DNA of 64,000 nucleotides from Pedobacter hiemivivus (lineage in GTDB: Bacteria > Bacteroidota > Bacteroidia > Sphingobacteriales > Sphingobacteriaceae). A model generated the notes under the pieces. It did not search any database, was not told where the DNA came from, and saw only the letters and a list, made by a program, of their open reading frames with translations. The position numbers and the translations under genes are program-made. This document shows, one piece after another, positions 40,671 through 49,900 of this stretch. The stretch is from assembly GCF_004331685.1 (NCBI RefSeq), contig NZ_SJSM01000002.1, forward strand, positions 620,001 through 684,000, read 5' to 3'. How positions within the stretch are numbered: the stretch's first letter is position 1; every line of letters starts with the position of its first letter.

Positions 40671-40743
40671 ATGATGGGCTCGCTCTTGTATGCGTCAAGC
40701 CTTCCTACAGGCCTCAAAGCGTACATTGAGTGGGGCCCATCAT
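40671..40743. repeat. Long imperfect palindrome, copy 2
   Basis: Outer 9-bp stem ATGATGGGC (40671-40679) / GCCCATCAT (40735-40743). Inside, TGTATGC pairs with GCGTACA and GCCT with AGGC, so about 40 bases on each side can fold. Followed by TTTTT. It shares TTGAGT-GGGG and the left CAAGCC with copy 1 at 37755-37821. Confidence 0.55.
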
Positions 40744-40978
40744 TTTTGCCTTCAGCTGTTTCACTCAAATAGATCAAGACTCTTAGCGCCGAAGCGTTTG
40801 AGTTATGATTAAAATCAAAGTATTCCTCTTTACTCTAATTATCTGTCCACCGGATTAGATAACCTTCATCAAAGCGGGCGGCTCTGGCACTTAGGGATAG
40901 TGTGCTTTTGTCGCCTCGCTTTGTCTTCCTGTGGCATTCTCTTAGACCAACAATCAACTAACTTAAAACCATAATCAA

Positions 40979-42220
40979 ATGAAAAAAACGATACCTACTA
41001 TCGTGATGGCCGTGCTGTGCCTGAGTTTTGGCACTTACGGTCAGGATAAACGCACTTCTCCCAATCCACTCAAGGTGGGTGAGCTTATACCTGCAGAACT
41101 ACTGAATAAAACATTAGATCTTGTAGACCACAAGGGCAAAAGAAATGAAATAAAACTTGCCGATGCAAACGATAAACTAATAATTCTGGATTTCTGGGCG
41201 TCATGGTGTGGACCCTGCCTGGAATCACTAAAGAAACTTGAGGTGTTACACAAACAATTTAAAGAAGAACTGCTCATTATGCCCTCCACTTACCAAGGAG
41301 CAGATACAGCTTCCAAATCTCTTTTAAAGAACGGGATAACAATGTCTTCGGTAATGGGAAAAAGTAATGAGTTTATGAAACAATACTTCCCTCACCGTTT
41401 TGTTCCCCATCAGGTATGGATAAAGGACGGCAGGGTTAAAGGTATAACCGCGCATTATGCTACCAATGAAGCAAATATCAGGGCAGCAATAGCAGGTGAA
41501 CCGATTAAGATCAAAACTAAGGAAGATATTGCCAATTACAGCCGTATCACTCCACTTACCGTGTATGCCCATCAGAAAGGTGTTAAAGTGAATACCCAGC
41601 TTACGGTCAGTCCTTACATCGAAGGTCTTGGATCAAACAGCGGCAGATACTCCCTGGACTCTACCCACACAGTGTATTATTACAACCACCCTGTGATTTC
41701 TATGTACGCTGATGCGCTGGATATGAATTTTAACAGGATCATCCTCGCCATGAAAAACGCACAGCAATACACCGATCTGAACATTGAACCGGAAAATAGG
41801 CAATTTAACTTCCAGCTGCTTATCCAACAGGATAGTAAACAGAACATGACAAATCAAATTTTGAAGACTCTGGACTGGAGCTTTCATCTCAAAGGATTAC
41901 TTTGTAAAAGAAAAGTAGACTGCTATGTCATTAAAAAAGGGGAGCACAAAACCCAGGCAGTAACAACAATAAGCGGAAATAAACAGGTTATAAAAATGCC
42001 CGTTTTTTTGAAACTGCTTAACATGAGCCAAATCTGGTCAGCTGATCAGCCCATATTTCTGAATGAATCCGGATTTAATGGTGACATCACGTTTGACAAG
42101 CCTCTTAATAATCTGAAAAAAAACATTCCGGTTCTGGAAAAGACCCTATCGGCAGTGGGTCTGAAACTTGAAAAAGTAACAAGAGAACTGGAAATGTATG
42201 TATTAACAGATGCCGAATAA
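40979..42220 (+). CDS. TlpA-type thioredoxin fused to a DUF3738-like domain
   Basis: 413 residues with signal peptide (MAVLCLSFGTYGQ). The thioredoxin fold follows with the active site WASWCGPC (Cys 77 and 80). The C-terminal half is separate; its last ~60 residues (NESGFNGDITFDKPL, then EKTLSAVGLKLEKVTRELEM and YVLTDAE) resemble the end of DUF3738 (G-L-x-G-x-Y-D-F... L-G-L-K-L-E...V-x-V-I-D). It probably reduces or escorts disulfides in the periplasm. It starts an operon with susC (16 bases) and susD. Confidence 0.85.
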   Translation: MKKTIPTIVMAVLCLSFGTYGQDKRTSPNPLKVGELIPAELLNKTLDLVDHKGKRNEIKLADANDKLIILDFWASWCGPCLESLKKLEVLHKQFKEELLIMPSTYQGADTASKSLLKNGITMSSVMGKSNEFMKQYFPHRFVPHQVWIKDGRVKGITAHYATNEANIRAAIAGEPIKIKTKEDIANYSRITPLTVYAHQKGVKVNTQLTVSPYIEGLGSNSGRYSLDSTHTVYYYNHPVISMYADALDMNFNRIILAMKNAQQYTDLNIEPENRQFNFQLLIQQDSKQNMTNQILKTLDWSFHLKGLLCKRKVDCYVIKKGEHKTQAVTTISGNKQVIKMPVFLKLLNMSQIWSADQPIFLNESGFNGDITFDKPLNNLKKNIPVLEKTLSAVGLKLEKVTRELEMYVLTDAE

Positions 42221-42236
42221 TCATTAAGCAAATAAG

Positions 42237-45200
42237 ATGAAAAAACATTTAATATTCTTCATATGCCTTCTGGTATTCAGTTTCTGCAAGGCAACCGCCC
42301 AACAGGACCATGTACGGGGTAAAGTAACCAGCATGGAAAACAGTAACCCGGTTTCCCATGCAACGGTTCAATGGAAAGGAACAAAGATTATTACTTCTAC
42401 GGCCGATGACGGCAGTTTCAGCATCTCTCGAACAGCTGCAGACTCAATTGTAATCACTGCTGTTGGCTATCAGACCCAAACCGTTTACGGAAAATCAGCC
42501 GGGCTGATCCAAATCAAAATGTCACCAATGATCAATGAACTCAAAGAGTTAGAGGTCGTCAATACCGGGTACCAGAAAATTCCGCTGGAAAGGGCGACCG
42601 GATCCTTCGGGTTCGTCAGTAAAGAAGTGCTAAACCGGACGGTCTCCACGAACATCCTGGACAGGCTGGAAAACGTCACACCCGGACTGCTGTTCAACAG
42701 GGGAGATGCACAGTCGACAGATGCCTTTCTGATCAGGGGACGAAGTACTATTAGTGCTGATGCAAAGCCGCTGATCGTATTGGATGACTTTCCTTATGAA
42801 GGAGATATCGGCAACATCAATCCCAACGATATTGAGAATGTCACCATTCTTAAAGATGCTGCGGCAGCATCAATCTGGGGCGCAAGGGCAGGAAACGGCG
42901 TAATTGTCATCACCACCAAAAGAGGGAGAACAGGCATGCCTGAAATCAACATCAGCAGCAACGTCAGCTTCCAGGGCAGACCAGACCTCTTTAATGTGAG
43001 CCAGATGAGTGCATCAGACGCCATTGACTTGGAAAGAAAACTATATGGACTAGGAAAATTCGCTGGCGCCCTAAAAGGTCTCTATTACAATCAGCCCCTC
43101 ACCCCGGTCGTAGAATTACTGGTGGCAAAACCCGCTGATATGGATCAGCAGATCGAGGAATTGAAGCAATATGATGTGCGTGATGATGTAAGTAAATATC
43201 TTTACCAGACAACTGTCAACCAGCAGCATAGCATCAACATCAGCGGATCCCAAGAAAAGATAAGTTATTATTTTTCCGGCGGATATGACCAAAATACCGG
43301 AAACCTCAGTGGTCAGGACAATAAGCGCGTGACGCTGAGATCAGCCAGTACCTTTAAAGTAAATTCAATCCTCCAGCTTTCGGCAGCAATCACCTATAGC
43401 AGGGATAGGGACAGCAAAGGCAGTAATTCGGGTTACAGTTCCGGCAGAGGCTATTATCCATATGCAAGACTGGCCGATGATAACGGAAATTCGCTTCCGT
43501 TGTACTTTGACTACCGAAAACCTTATATTGACACCGCAGGACACGGCCTTTTGAAGGACTGGACTTACCGGCCGCTCGATGAGATCGGCAGGGAGGAGCA
43601 TAAAGTTATAACCGGTAACCTTGTGGTCAATACCGGGGCCAGCCTGAAACTGCCCTTTGGTTTCTCCTTTGATCTGAAATACCAGTACATGAACCAGCTG
43701 ACCGATCAATCTGATCTGTTCAGGGCAGAATCCTATTATGTCCGTGACCTGTCTAACCGTTTTGCCCAGCCCAAAGCCGGAAAACAATTTGACTTCCCCA
43801 TACCGGAAGGGGGAATGTTTGACGCAGTGAACTCCGAACTCATTTCCCACCAGGGAAGGGCGCAGCTAAGTTTTGCAAAGAACTGGAGCAGCAGACATAG
43901 CGTAAACGCCATCGGGGGTTACGAAATCAGGAATCAGGTCACCGACAGGCGGAGTAGCCGCTTCTACGGTTATCAGCCCGACCTAGGAACCGTTGCTGCT
44001 ACTGTTAATTACACTACAAAGTACAAGCTGTATTCCACCGAGGGAACAGTAAATATTGAGCCCCGTCAGGATATCGGTAAACTGACCGATAATTTCCTCT
44101 CCTGGTTCGGTAATGTCGCCTATACCTACAACAATAAATATACATTATCCGGTAGCATCCGAAAAGACGAAGCAAACCTTTTCGGTGTAAAAGCAAACCA
44201 GAAAGGAACTCCTTTATGGTCTGCGGGTGCAGCATGGCTGTTGCATAACGAAGTGTTCCTGGAGAACCTACCTTTCAGCCTGCTGAAACTCAGGGTAACC
44301 TATGGGATAAACGGAAACGTTTCAAGGCTGGCCAGTGCATATACCATAGCAAGGTATGGCGGTTCTGCCACCACGAACCTGGTATCGGCGACACTGATGT
44401 CCCCTCCGAATGAAAACCTCAGATGGGAAAGGGTAAAGTCCTTTAACACCGGGATTGATTTCGCGCTGAAAAACGAAGTAATCTCCGGGTCTGTAGAATA
44501 TTACGTAAAGAACGGAACCGATCTGCTCGCTCAGGCGCCAACCGATCCGACTTATGGCTTCAGTAATTTTTACGGAAATGTGGCCGATATGAAAGGAAAC
44601 GGATGGGATATTCAGCTGAACAGCAGGAACCTGAACGGAGCGCTGAAATGGAACAGCAACCTGATATTCAGCAGTGCAAAACAAAGAGTGACCACTTACC
44701 TGATGCCTGTCAGCAAATCCCCGGTACCTTACCTGGGCGGTGGAATCAGCCCCATTGTTGGCAAACCGCTTTACAACGTTTTTAGCTACCGCTGGGGTGG
44801 GCTTGATCCGCTCAACGGCGATCCGCTCGGCTTTTTTGAGGGCAAGCAGAGCAAGGACTATAACAAGATCTACAACACCTCACCGCTGGACAGCCTGATC
44901 CATAATGGCCCGGTACAACCGGTGGTTTTCGGGGCGCTGAGAAACACGCTGAGTTACCGCAATTTTACACTTTCGTTCAACATCAGCTATAAGTTCGGTG
45001 GTTATTTCAGGACAACTTCAGTGACCTATTTGGGAGTCAATTATGGAAAGGGCGGGCATGGAGATTATGCCCTGCGCTGGCAGCAGCCGGGTGATGAAAA
45101 CAGGACCCATGTTCCGTCCTATGTGGCTGTTAATAATGATAACCGGGATATGTTTTACAGGAATTCCGATGTGCTTGTTCAAAAATCAGACGTGATCCGG

Positions 45201-45398
45201 CTGGAAGACCTGAACCTTTCCTATGCTTTGAATAAAAATATGACCCGAAAACTTCCCTTTAAATCGGTTAGCCTGTTTGTGTATGCTTCTAACTTTGGAA
45301 TGCTGTGGAAAGCCAATCACATCGAGATAGACCCATATTATAATAATGTACCTGCCGAGCGCATGAAGTTTGCCATAGGTACCAACCTAACCTTTTAA
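42237..45398 (+). CDS. SusC/RagA-type TonB-dependent outer-membrane transporter
   Basis: 1053 residues: signal peptide ending ATAQQ; carboxypeptidase-regulatory-like domain (VRGKVTSMENSNPVSHATVQ, residues 25-100); plug domain with LIVLDDFPYEGDIGNINPND, IENVTILKDAAAASIWGARA and GNGVIVITTKRG, the SusC hallmark; then a beta-barrel to a C-terminal Phe (GTNLTF). It takes up large substrates with the SusD partner encoded 7 bases downstream. There is no N-terminal STN domain, so it does not signal to an anti-sigma factor. Confidence 0.95.
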   Translation: MKKHLIFFICLLVFSFCKATAQQDHVRGKVTSMENSNPVSHATVQWKGTKIITSTADDGSFSISRTAADSIVITAVGYQTQTVYGKSAGLIQIKMSPMINELKELEVVNTGYQKIPLERATGSFGFVSKEVLNRTVSTNILDRLENVTPGLLFNRGDAQSTDAFLIRGRSTISADAKPLIVLDDFPYEGDIGNINPNDIENVTILKDAAAASIWGARAGNGVIVITTKRGRTGMPEINISSNVSFQGRPDLFNVSQMSASDAIDLERKLYGLGKFAGALKGLYYNQPLTPVVELLVAKPADMDQQIEELKQYDVRDDVSKYLYQTTVNQQHSINISGSQEKISYYFSGGYDQNTGNLSGQDNKRVTLRSASTFKVNSILQLSAAITYSRDRDSKGSNSGYSSGRGYYPYARLADDNGNSLPLYFDYRKPYIDTAGHGLLKDWTYRPLDEIGREEHKVITGNLVVNTGASLKLPFGFSFDLKYQYMNQLTDQSDLFRAESYYVRDLSNRFAQPKAGKQFDFPIPEGGMFDAVNSELISHQGRAQLSFAKNWSSRHSVNAIGGYEIRNQVTDRRSSRFYGYQPDLGTVAATVNYTTKYKLYSTEGTVNIEPRQDIGKLTDNFLSWFGNVAYTYNNKYTLSGSIRKDEANLFGVKANQKGTPLWSAGAAWLLHNEVFLENLPFSLLKLRVTYGINGNVSRLASAYTIARYGGSATTNLVSATLMSPPNENLRWERVKSFNTGIDFALKNEVISGSVEYYVKNGTDLLAQAPTDPTYGFSNFYGNVADMKGNGWDIQLNSRNLNGALKWNSNLIFSSAKQRVTTYLMPVSKSPVPYLGGGISPIVGKPLYNVFSYRWGGLDPLNGDPLGFFEGKQSKDYNKIYNTSPLDSLIHNGPVQPVVFGALRNTLSYRNFTLSFNISYKFGGYFRTTSVTYLGVNYGKGGHGDYALRWQQPGDENRTHVPSYVAVNNDNRDMFYRNSDVLVQKSDVIRLEDLNLSYALNKNMTRKLPFKSVSLFVYASNFGMLWKANHIEIDPYYNNVPAERMKFAIGTNLTF

Positions 45399-45405
45399 AT
45401 CAACA

Positions 45406-46818
45406 ATGATGAATAAGATACTTATCGTTTTAGCCGCATTGGTGATGGCCACTGCTGCCTGCAAAAAATCAGATTTTCTGGATGAAAAACCGGATATTAA
45501 ACTGGTAGTACCTAAAACGCTGAAGGACTTCCAGGCCATTCTTGACAATGACAGGGAAATCAACGGAATCCCTGGCGGACAAGGGCTTGTTCCTCATCTT
45601 GGCGAAACTGGTGCAGATAACTATTTCCTGCTTGATGCAACCTTTAACGCCATCAGTAACCCGCTTTACCGCAACTATTACCTCTGGGCAAAGGATGTGA
45701 ACACCAGTAACCCAGTGCCGGACTGGAACAGGCCCTATTTGTCTATTTTTTATACCAATGTGGTACTGGACGGACTGAAAACCCTGACAGCCGGAGAACA
45801 AGATACCGAAGCTTTCAGAAAAGTAAAAGGAAGCGCCCTGTTCTACCGGGCGCATGCCTTTTATCAGCTGGCACAGGTATTTGCTCCGCCATACAATGAA
45901 AGTACAGCTTCAGCCATGTGGGGCATTCCGCTCCGTTCCACTGCAGATGTAGGGGAGAAGCTCAGCCGGGCAACACTCCTTGAAACCTATACTCGTATAT
46001 TGGCTGATCTGCAGACCGCAAAAGGGCTCCTGACCATAGATAATATAATCAAAGAGCGTCCCTCAAAGCAGGCGGCTTTTGGCTTGTTGTCCAGAACCTG
46101 TCTCGCGATGATGCAGTATGAAAAGGCATACCTGTATGCTGATTCCTGCCTGCAACTGAAAAGCAGCCTGTCAGATTATAACAATTTAAATCCGGATGCT
46201 TTTTACTCTTTTGCAGGCAGCGATGTAAAGGCGCAGGAAGTCATTTTTTCAAGCATTATGATTGGGCCTGATCTGCAGATTCCTGTTAATATCTTTCAAG
46301 CGAAAGCTGACCCCGATCTTTACGCCAGTTATGCAGACGATGACCTGCGCAAAGTGATCTTTTTTGCACCAGGGTTTCCCTCCGGTAACCGCTTTAAAGG
46401 CAGCTATCTTGGAATGGATAATCTTTTCGCAGGGATTACGACCGATGAGGTACTGCTGATCCGCGCAGAGGCCGCCGCAAGAACAAACCGGGTTCAGATC
46501 GCAAAAGATGACATCAACAGGTTACTGGTCAAACGGTGGAAAAAAGGCAAGGTTTACCCGGTATTTTCCTCCCTGGACGCTGAGGAAACTTTAAACTTCG
46601 TTTTAAAAGAGAGAAGAAAGGAGTTGGTCTTCAGGGGATTGAGGTGGACAGATATCCGAAGATTAAACCTGGAAGGGCGTAATATCAGCATCCGGCGTAC
46701 CATCAGTGGCACGACCTATGAGCTGAAGCCAAATGATATGAATTATACCTATCCAATCCCGCTGCAAGTCACCGGATTCAATCCGGACATGCCGCAGAAT
46801 CCAAGAGCAGGGCAATAG
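45406..46818 (+). CDS. SusD/RagB-type surface lipoprotein
   Basis: 470 residues with a lipoprotein signal (ALVMATAACKKSDFLDEKPD, lipid Cys 19). SusD features: DFLDEKP start, the TPR-like helical middle (SALFYRAHAFYQLAQVFAPP), and the end ERRKELVFRGLRWTDIRRLN with L-x-Y-P-I-P near the C-terminus. It caps the SusC barrel and selects the substrate. No glycoside hydrolase or peptidase follows, so the substrate cannot be told. Confidence 0.93.
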   Translation: MMNKILIVLAALVMATAACKKSDFLDEKPDIKLVVPKTLKDFQAILDNDREINGIPGGQGLVPHLGETGADNYFLLDATFNAISNPLYRNYYLWAKDVNTSNPVPDWNRPYLSIFYTNVVLDGLKTLTAGEQDTEAFRKVKGSALFYRAHAFYQLAQVFAPPYNESTASAMWGIPLRSTADVGEKLSRATLLETYTRILADLQTAKGLLTIDNIIKERPSKQAAFGLLSRTCLAMMQYEKAYLYADSCLQLKSSLSDYNNLNPDAFYSFAGSDVKAQEVIFSSIMIGPDLQIPVNIFQAKADPDLYASYADDDLRKVIFFAPGFPSGNRFKGSYLGMDNLFAGITTDEVLLIRAEAAARTNRVQIAKDDINRLLVKRWKKGKVYPVFSSLDAEETLNFVLKERRKELVFRGLRWTDIRRLNLEGRNISIRRTISGTTYELKPNDMNYTYPIPLQVTGFNPDMPQNPRAGQ

Positions 46819-46840
46819 GATCTAAAAAAATAATAAAAAA

Positions 46841-46865
46841 GGGCAGGTATGATAAATGCCTGCCC
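46841..46865. terminator. Bidirectional terminator
   Basis: Stem GGGCAGG / CCTGCCC between convergent genes (susD, ending 46818, and the small secreted protein, ending 46889); A-runs to the left serve the minus strand. Confidence 0.85.
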
Positions 46866-46888
46866 TCATTACTCCAGAGATTTAGCCC

Positions 46889-47203
46889 TTATGGGGTCGT
46901 AATCTGACGAGGGATGTTCTCGTCACCTGGATTGGTCGCTGCATTGGTCGCTCCTGGATCAACGAAAAATCCTTTAAGGCAGTTTTCAGGTAGTGTAATC
47001 ACAGCAGGGCATGAAACACCTCCTGGGGGATTTTCAGAGGGGGTTGAACTTAACAGCTCATAAGTATCTGTCGTTGGATTATTGTAGTACCAGTAATAGG
47101 GATCTACACGTTTTGCATTGTTTTCTGCAGGTTTAGCAGAAGTAAATGCGCTTCCAGCAAAAGCCAGAACAATGGCAGCTATGCCAAACAATTGGGTTTT
47201 CAT
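46889..47203 (-). CDS. Small secreted DUF6520-like protein
   Basis: 104 residues with signal peptide (MKTQLFGIAAIVLAFAGSAF). The mature part is short, with YYWYYNNPTTDTYELLSSTP and a Cys pair (SCPAVITLPENCLKGFFV). This is typical of small Bacteroidota secreted proteins of the DUF6520 type, often encoded beside MauE-like genes. Might be a secreted, redox-handled peptide (inference). Confidence 0.7.
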   Translation of the reverse strand: MKTQLFGIAAIVLAFAGSAFTSAKPAENNAKRVDPYYWYYNNPTTDTYELLSSTPSENPPGGVSCPAVITLPENCLKGFFVDPGATNAATNPGDENIPRQITTP

Positions 47204-47289
47204 ATTTATTATTTTTAGAGTTAGTGCCTACTTTTTTACAGGTGTTCAGCAATTTCCTGATCCGATTCGCGCAAATGAATATTTTAAAA

Positions 47290-47757
47290 TCAATTGAGAT
47301 GATGATTGTTTATGCGGTAGTTTCTTATAGCCTCGATGCCCAGCAGTAAGAATCCCAAATTAAAGATCATGTGGTAAAACCAACCGAGACTGGAGATAAT
47401 CCCGCCGCAGATGCAAGGTGTATGTTCACTGAACGATAACATGAAAGCAATGTAGATGGTAAACGCAGCCATTAAAGTAGTGAAGATGTAGAGCCCAGCT
47501 TTTCTGCTGCGGCTGAATACCATCATACCTGCAGAAAGAATTTCTGTTCCAGGGATCAGCCAAACCAGCACAGCAGCAAAGTTTGAGATGTATGGTGAAC
47601 TTCCGAGCTGCAGGCGAAAATTTGCGAAGTCCATCAGCTTGCTAAAGGCCGCATAGGAAAACAGCAGGATGCATAGAAAAACAATAAACTCCGAGATCGA
47701 TGTTTTCTGACCAGCTGCTTTTCCTTCAGGGAATTCTTTCAAAATATAATCTTTCAT
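47290..47757 (-). CDS. MauE/DoxX-like membrane protein
   Basis: 155 residues with four membrane helices (EFIVFLCILLFSYAAFSKLM, NFAAVLVWLIPGTEILSAGM, AGLYIFTTLMAAFTIYIAFM, WFYHMIFNLGFLLLGIEAI) and a Cys pair in HTPCICGGI, as in MauE-like proteins thought to help disulfide chemistry. Located with the small secreted protein, it may form a unit for the export or oxidation of the peptide. Confidence 0.8.
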   Translation of the reverse strand: MKDYILKEFPEGKAAGQKTSISEFIVFLCILLFSYAAFSKLMDFANFRLQLGSSPYISNFAAVLVWLIPGTEILSAGMMVFSRSRKAGLYIFTTLMAAFTIYIAFMLSFSEHTPCICGGIISSLGWFYHMIFNLGFLLLGIEAIRNYRINNHHLN

Positions 47758-47861
47758 GAGAATAAGTTTGTTGATTCAAATTTGACTGAAAATTTTTCCT
47801 GAAAAATTGTTGACTAACAATATTATTTATGAAAATTTTCTTTACATTTTTCGCTGGATTT

Positions 47862-48446
47862 CTAATAATCTCGATTTGTACTGTTGTAGCGTGCTTTTTC
47901 CCTGCAGTAATTCGCCTCCGACATCTGCAGAAAAGAAGCCGCTGATACATTTGGAATTTTGTTCATCGGGTAAATCCGGGCAAATTCCTTGATTCTTTCC
48001 CGTTCAGTAAGTGCCATCAGTCGTGTCCTGACCGCTTCGAGCTCCTGTTCCAAGAATAAGATGTGCTCCACGAGTTTGTGGGTCTCAGGAAAAGGTTCCA
48101 TATGGTTTTTGAAATCCTCGCGGCTGATAAACATCAGGTTGGTATTCCCGATCACCATTAGTCGTATGGTGGAGCGTTTGTCATTGAGAAAACTTCTGAA
48201 GTCCGTAAATATACTGCCGGGCAGATATATGCGGATGACCTGTTCGATGCCATTCTGATCTGGTTCCACAGCGATGACTATTCCCTCAAGTATGGACCAG
48301 GCGAGGGTTGCACGGTTGGGGGGGATCAATAGTTCCTGTTTGTGGCTGCCGCTTTGCGGATGCATCAGTGGCGGTAAGGTAATTGAAAATCCGGTTGAAA
48401 GCGGAAACATGGAGCCTAAAGCATCCAGTAGTTGGTTAATGTCCAT
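47862..48446 (-). CDS. Crp/Fnr-family-like regulator
   Basis: 194 residues. N-terminal cNMP-binding-like beta roll (SILEGIVIAVEPDQNGIEQV, IYLPGSIFTDFRSFLNDKRS), then a long dimer helix (EHILFLEQELEAVRTRLMAL) and a short HTH-like C-terminus (TERERIKEFARIYPMNKIPN, VSAASFLQMSEANYCREKA). The order is that of Crp-type regulators of Bacteroidota. Probably controls the neighbouring secreted-peptide/MauE genes. Confidence 0.75.
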   Translation of the reverse strand: MDINQLLDALGSMFPLSTGFSITLPPLMHPQSGSHKQELLIPPNRATLAWSILEGIVIAVEPDQNGIEQVIRIYLPGSIFTDFRSFLNDKRSTIRLMVIGNTNLMFISREDFKNHMEPFPETHKLVEHILFLEQELEAVRTRLMALTERERIKEFARIYPMNKIPNVSAASFLQMSEANYCREKARYNSTNRDY

Positions 48447-48471
48447 GGGATAGTAAATATGGAAGGACTAA

Positions 48472-49665
48472 CTAAAGAGAACGTTGATAATTCCGTACGC
48501 TGAAATGCTCATCGAGCCATTCCATCATACCTGAAAGTGTATCCCAGAGTTTGAGTGCAGTGGGGAAATCTACATCTGTGGATTTACGCTGGAGGCTCCC
48601 TGAAGAGATAAACAATGTTTTTTCTGTATAAAAATGCATGGCTACAAAATTAAAGACATCATGAATATGCTCCTTGATTAGGATGCCTTTTTCGAGTTGT
48701 ATGCGAAAAAACAGTGCAAGCTGGGGTACGGTCAGCAGTGACAGCACCCTGAAAGATTCTTCTGAAGAGCGCTGATCTTTCAGTGCCGCCCGGCGCAGAG
48801 CAAGCATTGCTTCGAGTGCCTGTTCTTTCTCGTTGTAATACTGGCGGAGGTCATCCCATATGGATGGCAGATTGGGGTGGAGCCGATATTTGGAAATGAT
48901 CTGTTTGCGCAGCAGCTTTTCTTTTTGGTTAAGAATGAACTCTACCTGTTCATGCAGACCGTTGATCTCGTACAAGTGCCGATCAGTCTGTTCGATCTTA
49001 GCCAGGTAGAAATCCGGCTGATTGAAATCCATACTGATCATCAGAGTACATAACTGGTCGTCGTTCATACTGGTTATTTTGTGGCATTGTGAGCAAAAGC
49101 CAGAGATGTAACTGATGCCATAAGACGAAAGATCCTTTTTCAGGAGATTTGAGAGACCTGTAATGACCATTCTGGCAAGAGTTTGTGAGACGGCTGAGAC
49201 CGAAAGGTCGGTTTTTAACTCCCTGACTTGCTGTCTCAGTTCAGGAATTACCTTGTGCAGTCGGAAATCAGATACCCTTGACTGGCTGTTCTGATACCGT
49301 GCAAATTCAGAATTAATAAAGTCCAGCAGGTTTTCCATGCAGGAAAGTGAATTCAGGTAATTTATGCGGATTAATACTGAGTCAGGATGAGATTCCCATT
49401 TTCGCCGATCCCTGAAAAGGTATTGGTTGAACTGGTTGCTGAACAGCACTAGCTGATCCTGTAGGGCGGCAAGCCATGCCTGTTTTTCCTGCAATGATGC
49501 AGCGCCTAGGAGGTTAAAGATCATTTCGGATTTTAACTGGCCGGATTCCTGCTCAAGGAAGGATTTCCATTTGTCAAAGTCTGTTTTTTGAAGTTCTTTG
49601 AGCGTTAGTGTCCGGGGAGTCAGTTGTGAGATGAATGCATGGAGATTTAATAATGTTGAGTTCAT
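48472..49665 (-). CDS. Large helical protein, possibly RteC-like regulator
   Basis: 397 residues, mostly helical. The C-terminal part (LTVPQLALFFRIQLEKGILI, NFVAMHFYTEKTLFISSGSL, LKLWDTLSGMMEWLDEHFSV) resembles the C-terminal domain of RteC, the CTnDOT excision/transfer regulator (E/L-I-x-A-L...F...I-S-x-x-S-L). The Cys-x-x-Cys (GFCSQCHKI) at about residue 190 is unusual. RteC proteins are shorter (about 220-290), so this is a distant match only. It is followed by the Crp-like gene on the same strand. Confidence 0.55.
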   Translation of the reverse strand: MNSTLLNLHAFISQLTPRTLTLKELQKTDFDKWKSFLEQESGQLKSEMIFNLLGAASLQEKQAWLAALQDQLVLFSNQFNQYLFRDRRKWESHPDSVLIRINYLNSLSCMENLLDFINSEFARYQNSQSRVSDFRLHKVIPELRQQVRELKTDLSVSAVSQTLARMVITGLSNLLKKDLSSYGISYISGFCSQCHKITSMNDDQLCTLMISMDFNQPDFYLAKIEQTDRHLYEINGLHEQVEFILNQKEKLLRKQIISKYRLHPNLPSIWDDLRQYYNEKEQALEAMLALRRAALKDQRSSEESFRVLSLLTVPQLALFFRIQLEKGILIKEHIHDVFNFVAMHFYTEKTLFISSGSLQRKSTDVDFPTALKLWDTLSGMMEWLDEHFSVRNYQRSL

Positions 49666-49764
49666 AGTGGGATAGATTTCAGTTTATTTATATTGGGTTA
49701 GTTTAATCCGTCATATCTTCTTCATTTTAAATCCCACTAAAGTGTTTAACAATTTCTTAACACG

Positions 49765-49782
49765 GGCGAATATTTATTCGCC
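49765..49782. promoter_or_regulatory. Perfect 18-bp palindrome in divergent promoter region
   Basis: GGCGAATA-TT-TATTCGCC between the minus-strand gene starting at 49665 and the plus-strand nuclease-STAND gene at 49901. A T-run follows on the plus strand, so it may be an operator or a terminator. Given its place between two divergent starts, an operator is more likely. Confidence 0.6.
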
Positions 49783-49900
49783 ATTTTGAGTTTTTTATAT
49801 TGGTACGATTAAACAACAATTTAAGTGGCACTGGTATGGTGGGAAGGTGTTTAATAGATCAATTCTGATTATATTAGCCTTTTAAACCAAACCACCAAAT

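Larger units (their letters stand above)
40388..40978. other. Non-coding gap upstream of TlpA operon
   Basis: About 590 bases. It contains the direct repeats at 40467-40501 and the long palindrome at 40671-40743. The last 200 bases hold the promoter and leader of the plus-strand TlpA-susCD operon, but no confident -7 box was found. No gene seen. Confidence 0.6.

Noticed and set aside
43365..43850. 161-codon minus-strand frame within susC
   Set aside because: Antisense shadow of a strongly conserved susC gene.
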